Position numbers and translations under genes: made by a program
Source of the DNA: an uncultured Draconibacterium sp.
GTDB lineage: Bacteria > Bacteroidota > Bacteroidia > Bacteroidales > Prolixibacteraceae
Assembly: GCA_947492175.1 (NCBI GenBank)
Contig: CANLMQ010000003.1
Location: 1 to 64,000 of the forward strand
Direction: 5' to 3'
DNA length: 64,000 nucleotides
In this document: positions 42,159-51,454 of the stretch, piece by piece
How the letters are laid out: each line of letters opens with the position of its first letter
Numbering within the stretch: position 1 is the stretch's first letter
The notes under the pieces: generated by a model
What the model was told of the DNA's origin: nothing
The model's database searches: none
Seen by the model: the letters and a program-made list of their open reading frames with translations, nothing else

Positions 42159-43682
42159 CTATGGCAGCCTGTTTAAATTCTCAGTTGCCATATTGCTGTT
42201 TAATTGCGCATCTACCAAAGGATACGGGAATAGTCTCATATTCTGATTTACAACAGGAGACAATCCACGAGATTCCAGGTATGCATTGCATATTTGTTCG
42301 TATTTTCCAAAGCGAATTAAATCAGGACGACGTTTGTATTCAAAAACGAGTTCATATCCACGTTCGGCCAAAATTTTATCCGCCATTTCTTCTTTATTGG
42401 TTGGTTCCGGGAATCCCGGATCTCCGTATACAGGAGCACCAGCTCTCTCTCTTACTTCGTTAATATATGGTAATGCAGCACCTGGTCCGCTTAATTCGTT
42501 TTCAATTTCAGCTTTACAAAGAATAGCATCAGCCAATCTGAAAACAGGAATTGTACGCCCGTCGTAATACGATGGATTAACCATTTCGTAAGAGTATTTT
42601 TTTGTGGCTACATTCTGAAGTAATTTAATAGTATCGCTCGGTGGAACTGTTTGGCCTTCCTCGGGCATCATGTAATAAAACCCGTGTGTAGTAGAACCGT
42701 CGCGAGGAGAACGACCTTCGTAATTATAGTAGAAGAATTCTTTACGAGGATCTGCATCGTTGTAGTTTCTCCAGAAGTAGAGCGAAACTGCGTAATATTG
42801 CCATTTAGCCATATCCGGATGGTCTCTCGGGCCAAAGTGGTTGGTAATTTCACCTCCATTCTGAGATGCCTCATGCAGGATACAGAAAATCATACCATCG
42901 TCCTTTTTATTACTTTCCGACCACACATTTTTAAAATCCGGATTAAGTGTATATACTCCTTCGTTTCTAAGCTGAAGAACCATATCGATATATGTTTTGG
43001 CATTGGAATAGTCATGAGCACGCATGTACACTTTTCCAAGCAGCATGGCTGCAGCTCCTTTTGTCGCTCTGGCTAAACCTTCATCAAGAGTCCAACTTTT
43101 GGGTAAATTGTCAATGGCATACTTACAATCTTCAATAATCGTTTTGTCTACTTCGCTTACCGGCGATAGTTCCATATCGTAAGTCTCCGTTGGATTGATT
43201 ACATCGGTAATTAATGGAACAGGTCCCCAGGCATCGGTAGCATCGCGGTACGCAAGGGCTCTTAAGAAACGTGCTTGTGCAATTATTTGTTTCTTTTTGG
43301 TTTCATCCATTTCCACCGCTTCAATTTTATTAATCAACATGTTCGCATTGCTGATTACTTCAAACATATATCTCCAGTTGTATTTAAAATACCGGTTGTT
43401 TGCATCGTAGGTGAAATTACTAAGTTTAGTAGGGTCACCTGCTGCAGTTGAGAATCCGATATCAGTAGTATAATCAGTGGTCATAATAAAATACCCGTTA
43501 TAATACATCCATCCATCTCCGGGGAATGGCGCCAGGTCGGCATAAACACCAACTAACGCTGCATTGATATCGCTTTCAGTAGAGTATGCATTCGATGTGG
43601 TCATGTCGCTATACATTTCCGGCTCCAGATCGGTACAGCTCGCAACAAAAACCAGTGCTAATAGTATTATTATATTTCTCAT
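42159..43682 (-). CDS. SusD/RagB-family outer-membrane lipoprotein
   Basis: A 507-residue lipoprotein (signal ending FVASC, Cys16, then TDLEPEMYSDMTTSNAY). It has the SusD body (AQARFLRALAYRDATDAWGP) and the C-terminal signature (ILAERGYELVFEYKRRPDLI, then LFPYPLVDAQLN). It acts as the substrate-binding lid on the SusC barrel encoded 39 bases upstream. Transcription is expected to depend on the ECF sigma/FecR pair further upstream. Confidence 0.95.
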   Translation of the reverse strand: MRNIIILLALVFVASCTDLEPEMYSDMTTSNAYSTESDINAALVGVYADLAPFPGDGWMYYNGYFIMTTDYTTDIGFSTAAGDPTKLSNFTYDANNRYFKYNWRYMFEVISNANMLINKIEAVEMDETKKKQIIAQARFLRALAYRDATDAWGPVPLITDVINPTETYDMELSPVSEVDKTIIEDCKYAIDNLPKSWTLDEGLARATKGAAAMLLGKVYMRAHDYSNAKTYIDMVLQLRNEGVYTLNPDFKNVWSESNKKDDGMIFCILHEASQNGGEITNHFGPRDHPDMAKWQYYAVSLYFWRNYNDADPRKEFFYYNYEGRSPRDGSTTHGFYYMMPEEGQTVPPSDTIKLLQNVATKKYSYEMVNPSYYDGRTIPVFRLADAILCKAEIENELSGPGAALPYINEVRERAGAPVYGDPGFPEPTNKEEMADKILAERGYELVFEYKRRPDLIRFGKYEQICNAYLESRGLSPVVNQNMRLFPYPLVDAQLNSNMATENLNRLP

Positions 43683-43721
43683 TTCTTTTACGTTTTTGTA
43701 TTTAACAATTTATTAGCTTTC

Positions 43722-46700
43722 TTAAAAGGTAACGTTAAGTCCAACGGTAAACGACCTCATACTTGGATATGAATTAAAATCCAATCCTGCACCAGCATTT
43801 GCTGTTTGCGAACCTTTCGCTTCATAACCTTTGGTATCAACTTCCGGATCCCATCCTGAATAATCAGTTATAGTTAATAGATTTTCGGCTGCAACATATA
43901 ATCTCAACGAGTTCACAAATTTCAAACTTGAAGGAATTGTGTATCCCAGAGTAATGTTTTTAAGGCGAACAAATGAAGCATCTTCAATAAAGTGACTGTT
44001 AATGTATCCTCCGTATTGCGCATAATAAAATCCGTTACGTGGAAGATCTGTATTGGTATTGGTAGGTGTCCAGCGATTTAGTGCATCGGTAGTACGTTTC
44101 CACTCCAAATTCATACGTGACATGTTTAACAAGTCGTTTCCAACCGAACCGTGGAAGAATATAGATAAATCGAAATTTTTGTATCTAAAATCATTTGTTA
44201 GTCCCCAGATAAAATCAGGTTGAGCACTTCCAATAATTGTACGGTCGTCAGAAGTTATCGCTCCGTCAGGAACACCTTCGGGGCCGGAGATATCGAGGTA
44301 TACAGGATCTCCTGGTTTTGCATTGGGTTGTGGTGCATAAGTTTCGCCTTCTTGCAAAACTCCGTCGTACACATAGCCGAATAATGATCCTAATGGTTCA
44401 CCTTCGCGAATTACAGCAAATTGTTCTTCCGATACATTTCCAACAGGTTTAGAAGAGGTGATATAAATTTCACTTTCTCCGCCAAGACTTACCACTTTGT
44501 TTCTGTTCAAAGCAAAGTTAAAACGTGTATTCCACTCCAATGCTCCTGTTGTATTAATCGAATTCAACTCTATTTCAAATCCTTTGTTTTCAATTTCTCC
44601 AACATTTGTTTGTACTACGAAGAAACCAGAATACGTTGGAAGATTTTTACGAATTAACAGGTCAGAAGTATTTTTCTTATAAGCATCAATTGAAACTCCC
44701 AATCGTGAATCAAAGAAACCCATATCCAATCCCATGTTGTACTGTGCAGTGGTTTCCCACTTCAACGATGGATTTTCCGGAGTATTCGGATTTAGGTGTG
44801 TACCTGCAGTATTGGTAGATGCATCGAAAGTAAGGTGTGTGTTACTCATTAAAGCATACGAAGCGTACTCACCAACCTGGTCGTTACCTGTTCTTCCGTA
44901 TCCAACTCTAAATTTTAAGTTGGAGAATAAATCCATGTCTTGAATGAATGGTTCCTGGTCTAAACGCCATGCCAGAGATCCTGAAGGGAAAGTACCCCAA
45001 CGTTGGTCTGAACCAAATCGGGATGAGCCATCACCCCTTAAAGTGAAAGTGGCAAGATATTTATCTTTATATGCATAATTGAAGCGACCAAAGAACGATA
45101 CCAAAAGGCTTTCTCTTCGGTATGAAGAAACGCCGGTGATTGTTGATGCTGCACCTACGTTGTGGTATGAAAATAAATCGGTTGAAAAGCCTTTAACTCC
45201 AATTGATTCATTTTGGTAACCAAATTTTTGATAAGAATAACCACCCATTGCACTTAACGAATGATCGTCATTTATTGTAGTTCTGTAATTTACAATTGCA
45301 TCTAAAAGTTGGTTAAGCGAAGAAAATTCATTTCTGCTGGCAACACCATTGTCAATGCTTCCCTGGTAAGTTGAACGAGGCAGGTATTTACCCTGAAAAG
45401 TGTGGATCAACTCAACACCACCGTTGACTCTGATGCTCAGATTTTTAATGGGTTCAATTTCCAGGAAAACATTACCGTTGAATTTGTCTTTAGTCATATC
45501 GTTGGTACGTTCCAAAAGATTTGCTAGCGGGTTGTCGCCACGTCCACCCGGAGGTCTTCCGTAAGTTCCGTCTTCGTTAATAGCAGGAACAGTAGGATCG
45601 TAGGTTAAAATTCCCAACAATACGTTTTGTTGTAAAATGTTTCCACCGTAAATCTGGAAATTTGAATTTTCGCGTTGTGCAAAAACTGTGGCTCCTGCCT
45701 TTATGTATTCGTTTATAGTTTGATCGATATTTAAACGTCCCGACATTCTTGAAAAATCGGTGTTTTTCATTACCCCTTTCTGGTTGAAATAACCAAGACT
45801 GGACAAAACTTTGGTGTTTTCACTACCACCTTTGAATTGTAAGTTATGATCCTGAACAATTCCGGTTCGTGTAGTTTCTTCAATCCAGTTCGTATTTACA
45901 TTCGATTGTAATTGAGATTGAGTGTATACTGCATACTCCTGATTTTCCTGACCTTCAATTTCCTGGTATAGGGCATTGGACAATTCCATATACTCTTTAC
46001 CATTTATCATATCGAAAGGATTAACAATTTTTTGCATACCGGTATAGCCATTATAAGTAATCTGGCTTTCACCTTTTTTCCCGCGTTTGGTTGTAATTAA
46101 AATTACACCGTTAGCACCGCGTGCACCATAAATAGCTGTGGCTGATGCATCTTTCAGAATTTGCATCGATTCAATATCATTTGGATTAATATCGGCACCA
46201 TTGGATGTTGGGAATCCATCAACAACATACAGTGGTTCGTTATTACTACTGATAGAGTTTGATCCACGAATACGAATGGATATACTACCACCCGGAGCTT
46301 TTGAGTTTTGGGTAACAAGTACACCTGCTGTACGTCCTTGCAGCGCTTGTGCAGCATTACTTACTGTTCCTCCCATATTCATATCGTCGCTCGAAACCGA
46401 AACAACTGCTCCTGTTAAGTCGCTTTTTTTCTGATAACCGTATCCAATTGCCACAACCTCTTCAATGCCAATTGCATCAACGGCCAGGGTTACGTTAATT
46501 ACAGTTTGGTTGCCAACTTCTATTTCCTGTGTTTTCATTCCTACGAATGAATAAACCAGGATTGTTCCTTCGGCAACTGTGGGAATGCTGTAATTACCAT
46601 CAATGTCTGTTACGGTTCCGTTGGTTGTGCCTTTAAATAGTACTGTAACTCCCGGAAGTGATTCTCCATTCGAATCGGTTACTTTCCCTGTAATTGTTCT

Positions 46701-47108
46701 CTGCTCCCCAATACCATCAACACTTTCCTGAATCATACCAGGTGATGACAAAACAATTATGCGGTCTTTAACAACATGTACAACATCGGTTCCTTTGAAT
46801 ATCTCATTCAAAACTGTTTCAATGTCTTTATTTTCAATATCAACCGAAACTGTTCTGTTAACATCAATTATCTTTTCGCTGTATAGAAAATAGAATTCAC
46901 TTTGTTCTTCGATTTCAGTTAGAATGTCCTGAACCGTAGCTTGAGACATCTCTAAAGATAATTTTTTACTTTGCGAATAGGTTTCGCTTGCCAGAATACT
47001 TAAGGTTGAAATTAAAGTTAGAAATACAGTTAGTTTCATTACCAATAAAAGTTTTAACGTTTTGGGAAATAGCATTTCCCAAATCGATTCACAATCAATT
47101 TTTTTCAT
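43722..47108 (-). CDS. SusC/RagA-family TonB-dependent transporter with STN signalling domain
   Basis: A 1128-residue outer-membrane transporter. After a long N-terminus with a signal segment (~20-43) it has an STN (secretin/TonB N-terminal) domain at ~50-125 (LTEIEEQSEFYFLYSEKIID, then VLNEIFKGTDVVHVVKDRII). Then come a carboxypeptidase-regulatory-like domain (ITGKVTDSNGESLPGVTVLF), the plug (VAIGYGYQKKSDLTGAV, ASATAIYGARGANGVILITT) and the barrel ending in FTVGLNVTF. The STN domain is what contacts FecR-type anti-sigma factors, so this transporter also senses its substrate. That matches the fecR and sigma genes immediately upstream. Confidence 0.95.
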   Translation of the reverse strand: MKKIDCESIWEMLFPKTLKLLLVMKLTVFLTLISTLSILASETYSQSKKLSLEMSQATVQDILTEIEEQSEFYFLYSEKIIDVNRTVSVDIENKDIETVLNEIFKGTDVVHVVKDRIIVLSSPGMIQESVDGIGEQRTITGKVTDSNGESLPGVTVLFKGTTNGTVTDIDGNYSIPTVAEGTILVYSFVGMKTQEIEVGNQTVINVTLAVDAIGIEEVVAIGYGYQKKSDLTGAVVSVSSDDMNMGGTVSNAAQALQGRTAGVLVTQNSKAPGGSISIRIRGSNSISSNNEPLYVVDGFPTSNGADINPNDIESMQILKDASATAIYGARGANGVILITTKRGKKGESQITYNGYTGMQKIVNPFDMINGKEYMELSNALYQEIEGQENQEYAVYTQSQLQSNVNTNWIEETTRTGIVQDHNLQFKGGSENTKVLSSLGYFNQKGVMKNTDFSRMSGRLNIDQTINEYIKAGATVFAQRENSNFQIYGGNILQQNVLLGILTYDPTVPAINEDGTYGRPPGGRGDNPLANLLERTNDMTKDKFNGNVFLEIEPIKNLSIRVNGGVELIHTFQGKYLPRSTYQGSIDNGVASRNEFSSLNQLLDAIVNYRTTINDDHSLSAMGGYSYQKFGYQNESIGVKGFSTDLFSYHNVGAASTITGVSSYRRESLLVSFFGRFNYAYKDKYLATFTLRGDGSSRFGSDQRWGTFPSGSLAWRLDQEPFIQDMDLFSNLKFRVGYGRTGNDQVGEYASYALMSNTHLTFDASTNTAGTHLNPNTPENPSLKWETTAQYNMGLDMGFFDSRLGVSIDAYKKNTSDLLIRKNLPTYSGFFVVQTNVGEIENKGFEIELNSINTTGALEWNTRFNFALNRNKVVSLGGESEIYITSSKPVGNVSEEQFAVIREGEPLGSLFGYVYDGVLQEGETYAPQPNAKPGDPVYLDISGPEGVPDGAITSDDRTIIGSAQPDFIWGLTNDFRYKNFDLSIFFHGSVGNDLLNMSRMNLEWKRTTDALNRWTPTNTNTDLPRNGFYYAQYGGYINSHFIEDASFVRLKNITLGYTIPSSLKFVNSLRLYVAAENLLTITDYSGWDPEVDTKGYEAKGSQTANAGAGLDFNSYPSMRSFTVGLNVTF

Positions 47109-47168
47109 ACTTTTGAAATGTTAGAAGTTTAGAAATATCCCTTACGAGAGGGTTTTTTTAACACTAAG

Positions 47169-47204
47169 CAGGGAGATGTTGGCGCATTTCCCTGTTGTCT
47201 TTTT
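47169..47204 (+). other. hairpin with T-run in the fecR-susC gap
   Basis: CAGGGA (47169-47174) and TCCCTG (47189-47194) arms, followed by TTGTC and eight T's on the plus strand. There is no plus-strand gene to terminate. On the minus strand it lies between fecR and susC and may modulate read-through. Confidence 0.3.
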
Positions 47205-47259
47205 TTTGGTTTGTTTATTCTACATAGGCAGGTAAGTTTTGGTTCATAATTAGGTGTTG

Positions 47260-48321
47260 CTACTTTAATCCAATAATAATTTTTTGCTTTGAGTAGATTC
47301 CCCCTGCAAGCTTCGTTCTGGGCATTGCTTTGTATTTTATCGGGGTTGCAAGTTCCATCAGGTCCAGTATTTGAAAAAGAGTTTCATCAACAAAAGTGGC
47401 CGTGTAGGTATAGTCCTTCACTATTTCGTTTTCAAATACTATTTCTACATTATACCAGCGGTTCAGCCTTTTGGCAATTTGCTCTATAGGCTCATTTTTA
47501 AAAATAATTTTACCTTCTTTCCACGAAATGTATCTTTCTACATTTCCCATAGTACTAATTATTTGTCCCGAATTTGTGTTGTACTTTACGTGTTGTGAGG
47601 GTTTTAGTTTTCCCAGAGAGTGATTTATTCCATCAGAACTTTGTTCCAATGAAACTACTCCGTTCACCAGGGTTGTTTCAATAACATCTTCGTTTGGATA
47701 TGCCAATACATTAAATTCAGTTCCTAATGCTGTAATGTTTAGTTCTTTGGTTTCAACAATAAATGGCTTCTCCGGATTGTGTTCAACTTTAAAATAAGCT
47801 TCTCCGGTTAGAACTACGTTTCTTGTGGAACCCGTAAATTTTTGCGGATATTTTAATTTACTTCCATGATTTAAAAATACTTCGGAGCCATCTGACAGTT
47901 GAACTATCGTTTTTGAACCGATAGGTGCAATAATTTCCAGAGAATCAATTTGAACGTTGCTTATTGTACTTATTTCAAGGTTTTGTTGAGAAATGGTAAA
48001 TAATAAATAAGCGATTACCGGCAACATAAATAGTGCTGCAACTCTTGTTAGCCATGTTAACAAAGAAACCTTCCTGCCAATTCTTTTTTCAGACGGTCCC
48101 AGTTGTTCAAGAATGATTTCGTGATGAATTGAATTGAGCATGGAGTTGTAGTACTCTTTTGAACGATATTGTTTTTCTCCCTCTGAATTTCGTAACTCAT
48201 CTAATCCCCACTTTTCAAGATCGGTTGACCAACCATTGGTTTTAATCCAATCAATTACCGCAGTCAACTCTTCAGAAGTGCACTGATTGTTTAAAAATTT
48301 GTGTAGAAGTTCTTTTGTCAT
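47260..48321 (-). CDS. FecR-family anti-sigma factor
   Basis: A 353-residue inner-membrane anti-sigma factor. The N-terminal cytoplasmic region (~1-85) contains LLHKFLNNQCTSEELTAVID. One membrane segment is at ~90-108 (VAALFMLPVIAYLLF). The periplasmic FecR domain carries IIAPIGSKTIVQLSDGSEVF, LNHGSKLKYPQKF and VLTGEAYFKVEHN. A C-terminal domain of the DUF4974/STN-like type follows (NEPIEQIAKRLNRWYNVEIV). It holds the adjacent ECF sigma factor inactive until the STN domain of the cognate SusC signals substrate binding. The order sigma, fecR, susC, susD is the standard trans-envelope arrangement. Confidence 0.95.
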   Translation of the reverse strand: MTKELLHKFLNNQCTSEELTAVIDWIKTNGWSTDLEKWGLDELRNSEGEKQYRSKEYYNSMLNSIHHEIILEQLGPSEKRIGRKVSLLTWLTRVAALFMLPVIAYLLFTISQQNLEISTISNVQIDSLEIIAPIGSKTIVQLSDGSEVFLNHGSKLKYPQKFTGSTRNVVLTGEAYFKVEHNPEKPFIVETKELNITALGTEFNVLAYPNEDVIETTLVNGVVSLEQSSDGINHSLGKLKPSQHVKYNTNSGQIISTMGNVERYISWKEGKIIFKNEPIEQIAKRLNRWYNVEIVFENEIVKDYTYTATFVDETLFQILDLMELATPIKYKAMPRTKLAGGIYSKQKIIIGLK

Positions 48322-48460
48322 AGTATCTTAAAAGATTCTCCCCTTTAAAAGAAATACATTACAGTATTCCATTATGTTGAAATTAAGCGATATTTTTTTC
48401 GCTGTTTAGGAGTTATACGTTTAATAGTGATTCAACCACTATTTAAAATTTAAATATTTT

Positions 48461-49048
48461 TTAAGAAATAAATAAATCAATAAATAATATGTTGAATAAC
48501 AGGGTTTTGTCTATGTGTGATTTTATGAAATTTATTGCTTTCGATATGTGAATTTCTACCGTATTGATGGAAATGTTCAACTTCTCTGCTATTTCTTTGT
48601 AAGTCAATCCATCTTCGCGGCTAAGTAAATAAATCTCTTTTTGACGGTGTGTTAATTGATCTATTGTATCCCTGTATCGTTTATATAAATCTCTGTAATG
48701 AAGGTCGTCTATAACAGTATCGGAGTTAATTCCGATTTGGAGGTTTTGAAGATAATTCAGGTATTTCTTTTCGTTTACCCGTTTTCGAAGTATACTGATG
48801 GTATTGTTATAGGCAATTGTGAAGAGAAATGATTCAAACGAATCTTTCTCGTTTATTTTATGGCGAGATGCCCAAATTCTAACAAAAACTTCTTGTACGA
48901 TTTCTTCTGCATCAGATTCTTGTTTTATGAGCTTTAATACAAAACCATATAATCTGTTGCAATATTTGTGGTAAATATCGTCAAAAGCCTTTATTTCATT
49001 ATTCTTTAGGCGTGCTATTATGTCGTTATTTGATTGTTCGTTCGACAA
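48461..49048 (-). CDS. ECF RNA polymerase sigma factor
   Basis: A 195-residue ECF sigma-70 factor. Region 2 is at ~20-85 (AFDDIYHKYCNRLYGFVLKL, then EEIVQEVFVRIWASR, SFLFTIAYNNTISILRKR) and region 4 at ~130-180 (LTHRQKEIYLLSREDGLTYK, EIAEKLNISINTVEIHISKA). It would transcribe the downstream susCD operon when released from FecR. A TATATTTG -7 box on the minus strand at 49128-49135 is the likely promoter of the sigma gene itself. Confidence 0.95.
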   Translation of the reverse strand: MSNEQSNNDIIARLKNNEIKAFDDIYHKYCNRLYGFVLKLIKQESDAEEIVQEVFVRIWASRHKINEKDSFESFLFTIAYNNTISILRKRVNEKKYLNYLQNLQIGINSDTVIDDLHYRDLYKRYRDTIDQLTHRQKEIYLLSREDGLTYKEIAEKLNISINTVEIHISKAINFIKSHIDKTLLFNILFIDLFIS

Positions 49049-49127
49049 AATGAAAATGTTCTTGTTCTTTTAAAGGAAAAATGTTATTAATTCTATCAGT
49101 TTAAATTATTTTGGATATTGTAAAACC

Positions 49128-49135
49128 CAAATATA
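49128..49135 (-). promoter_or_regulatory. -7 box upstream of the ECF sigma gene
   Basis: TATATTTG on the minus strand, 80 bases upstream of the sigma start codon, fits TAnnTTTG. No -33 element was identified. Confidence 0.35.
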
Positions 49136-49247
49136 GCAATTATTACAAATTGCCATTTTTAATGTTATTTCATTGTAGAAATTCAAATGTTTTAATAACA
49201 TTCATTTTCGGTACTATTTTTTGTCGGCATCTAAAATACCATAAAAA

Positions 49248-49281
49248 AACCGGCTTTGGAAATTCAAAGCCGGTTCGTTTT
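49248..49281. terminator. efp terminator
   Basis: AACCGGCTTTG (49248-49258), a 6-base loop, CAAAGCCGGTT (49265-49275): a perfect 11-base stem with T-runs on both strands. It ends the minus-strand efp transcript. Confidence 0.88.
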
Positions 49282-49303
49282 TATCGTATAAGTGCTCTTT
49301 TTA

Positions 49304-49873
49304 TTATTGTTTTACACGCTCACTGTATGAACGGTCGCTGGTGCTCACCTTAATAACATCGCCCTGGTTGATGAACATTGGAACCATAATTTCTGCACCT
49401 GTTTCAACCGTTGCAGGTTTTAAGGCGGTTGAACTTGCCGTATTTCCTTTTTCACCTTCGATTGTATCGGTAATGGTTAATTCTACCTTCTCAGGCATTT
49501 CTGCTGTTAACGGAAGTTCTTCTTCTGCATGGAATTGAATTTCGATAACTTGTCCCTCTTTCATCAGGTCGTTATTTTCAACCATATCTTCAGGAATAGA
49601 AATCTGTTCGTAAGTTTCAGTATTCATTACGTTCAAACCCATATCGTCGCGATAAAGGAACTGGTACGGACGACGTTCTACGCGAACCTCATCAACTTTT
49701 ACTCCTGAGTTAAACGTGTTTTCTATAATTCGTCCTGTTTTTACATTTCTTAGTTTGGTGCGCACAAAAGCCGGACCTTTACCCGGTTTTACATGAAGGA
49801 AACTTTTTATTGTATAAATTTCTCCCTTGAACATGAAGCACATTCCATTTTTGAAATCTGATGTTGAAGCCAT
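49304..49873 (-). CDS. efp: translation elongation factor P
   Basis: A 189-residue EF-P that relieves ribosome stalling at polyproline. All three beta-barrel domains are present. The modified-lysine loop reads LHVKPGKGPAFVRTKLRN near residue 30, with the lysine of PGK in the normal position. The body (RPYQFLYRDDMGLNVMNTETY) and C-terminal GDVIKVSTSDRSYSERVKQ are standard. Monocistronic by its terminator and the 103-base gap upstream. Confidence 0.97.
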   Translation of the reverse strand: MASTSDFKNGMCFMFKGEIYTIKSFLHVKPGKGPAFVRTKLRNVKTGRIIENTFNSGVKVDEVRVERRPYQFLYRDDMGLNVMNTETYEQISIPEDMVENNDLMKEGQVIEIQFHAEEELPLTAEMPEKVELTITDTIEGEKGNTASSTALKPATVETGAEIMVPMFINQGDVIKVSTSDRSYSERVKQ

Positions 49874-49976
49874 AATCTATATCTTTTACTTTTTTACTTT
49901 AAACGCTGCAAAAATAATTAAATCCGTTAAAAATCAAGCATTTCAAATTTCTTTTAAGAGATTGGTAAGTTACAGT

Positions 49977-50711
49977 TTAACTGGTACTTTGCTTAACTCC
50001 GTCGATAGTATAGCTTTTAATAACAGCTTTCAAAGAGCCAACCCGCATTTGAAATTCAATAAAAACCGGTATTTTTTTCTCTTTGGAGAGATAGAACCGA
50101 ATACCATCAGAACGCTCCAAAACTCTTCCCTTCCGAACGGTAGGAGTTAAAACATGGCAATCTACTTTACCGATGTCAGTATTTATTTTTTCATCGCGAA
50201 AATAGGTAATTGAAACATCTGAAATTTTATCGGCATTTATTGTCGGATAAACCACTCCGTCGCCGGGAGCCAGGTCCTCAAACGGATTTTTATGAAGAAA
50301 GTAAAAAAAGACAGATATAATATCTACAAGGTTTTCGGGGACTTTCCGCCAACCGCTGCGTTGACTGTTTATAGAATCAATATCGTGATAAAACAAAGTT
50401 TCGTTATAACGACGGTAACTTCCTTCTTTAACGCTTCTTATTGTTTTTAATGGAAGATGAGTTTCGGCATCTACTGTAGTTTCGTAAATGTCGTAAACTC
50501 CGTAGAGTTTATTTGCTAATCCTGTTGTTTTCCCCAAAACGTGATAATGAATGGCTGGTTTGCCGTTAAAAGTGGTATCGGTTATTGTCATTTCGGCTTC
50601 GCCTCCTTTTATAAAACCAAATTTTAAATTAAACCGAATATGTTCTTTGGTTGCAAAAACCTTGTTTGTACCAAACAATATAATGAGGAGAATAACTAGG
50701 AATCGATTCAT
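49977..50711 (-). CDS. DUF3108 domain-containing exported protein
   Basis: A 244-residue protein with a signal peptide (residues 1-20, VFAT). The rest is a DUF3108-type beta-rich fold: FNLKFGFIKGGEAEMTITDT, YHVLGKTTGLANKLYGVYDI, DIISVFFYFLHKN, FRDEKINTDIGKVDCHVLTP. Function is unknown; the fold resembles periplasmic lipid-handling or envelope proteins. Its start overlaps the stop of tsaB by 4 bases, so it is the last gene of the purD-to-DUF3108 group. Confidence 0.9.
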   Translation of the reverse strand: MNRFLVILLIILFGTNKVFATKEHIRFNLKFGFIKGGEAEMTITDTTFNGKPAIHYHVLGKTTGLANKLYGVYDIYETTVDAETHLPLKTIRSVKEGSYRRYNETLFYHDIDSINSQRSGWRKVPENLVDIISVFFYFLHKNPFEDLAPGDGVVYPTINADKISDVSITYFRDEKINTDIGKVDCHVLTPTVRKGRVLERSDGIRFYLSKEKKIPVFIEFQMRVGSLKAVIKSYTIDGVKQSTS

Positions 50712-51421
50712 TTTAGGACCTTATTTTTCGGAATAGTTGCTACAAAATCTTTTAAATAGAAAGGCTCGAAATAAGCAACGTCTTCAAATTCATTTTTGTT
50801 GTACTTCGTCTCTGCCAGATTTTGCATAAACCGTGCCGAAGTTTGCAAAGGGCCTTTAAACAATGCATTTTCATGCGTTATCTTTTCCTTACATTTTTCG
50901 GCACCATTCCCAAAAAACAATATTTTTTTATCCTTTAAATAATCAGTAAAAGAGTTCTCGTCAATAATTTCGGCCGATACCGGGGTAATTTGTTCGCCTT
51001 TAGAATTATACAATGCTGTGTAAACTTCCATGCGGCGGGCATCAATCATGGGGCAAAACAGCAGTTCGTCATCATCTGTATTTGCATAAAAATCTCTGCT
51101 GTTTTGTGCGGCGTATACTCCCATTGCGTCAATTGATCCGATTCCAATAAGCGGGATGTTTAACCCATAACACATTCCTTTTGCCACCGAAACACCAATG
51201 CGCAAACCGGTATACGATCCAGGGCCTTTACTTACCGATACGGCGTCAACTTTGTTAAACTCAAAATTATTTTCTTTGAAAATATCCTGAATAAATACAG
51301 TTAATAATTCCGAGTGTTTTAATCCGTTGTCACTCTCTTTCTGAAAAAGAGTTTTTCCGTTTTCTGCCAGCGAAACCGAACATACTTCGGTTGATGTTTC
51401 TATATTTAAAATTATAGCCAT
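50708..51421 (-). CDS. tsaB: tRNA t6A biosynthesis protein TsaB
   Basis: About 237 residues from the ATG at 51421 (MAIILNIETSTEVCSVSLAE); an upstream ATG at 51448 is in frame but adds a non-conserved leader. It has the ASKHA-type N-lobe (SDNGLKHSELL, VSVSKGPGSYTGLRIGVSVA KG region) and MIDARRMEVYTALY. TsaB is the scaffold partner of TsaD and TsaE in making threonylcarbamoyladenosine at position 37 of ANN-decoding tRNAs. It is upstream of and overlaps the DUF3108 gene, and downstream of a carbamoyltransferase gene. Confidence 0.95.
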   Translation of the reverse strand: MAIILNIETSTEVCSVSLAENGKTLFQKESDNGLKHSELLTVFIQDIFKENNFEFNKVDAVSVSKGPGSYTGLRIGVSVAKGMCYGLNIPLIGIGSIDAMGVYAAQNSRDFYANTDDDELLFCPMIDARRMEVYTALYNSKGEQITPVSAEIIDENSFTDYLKDKKILFFGNGAEKCKEKITHENALFKGPLQTSARFMQNLAETKYNKNEFEDVAYFEPFYLKDFVATIPKNKVLK

Positions 51422-51454
51422 TTGAATTAAGTTAACAAACGTATGCAAAAATAG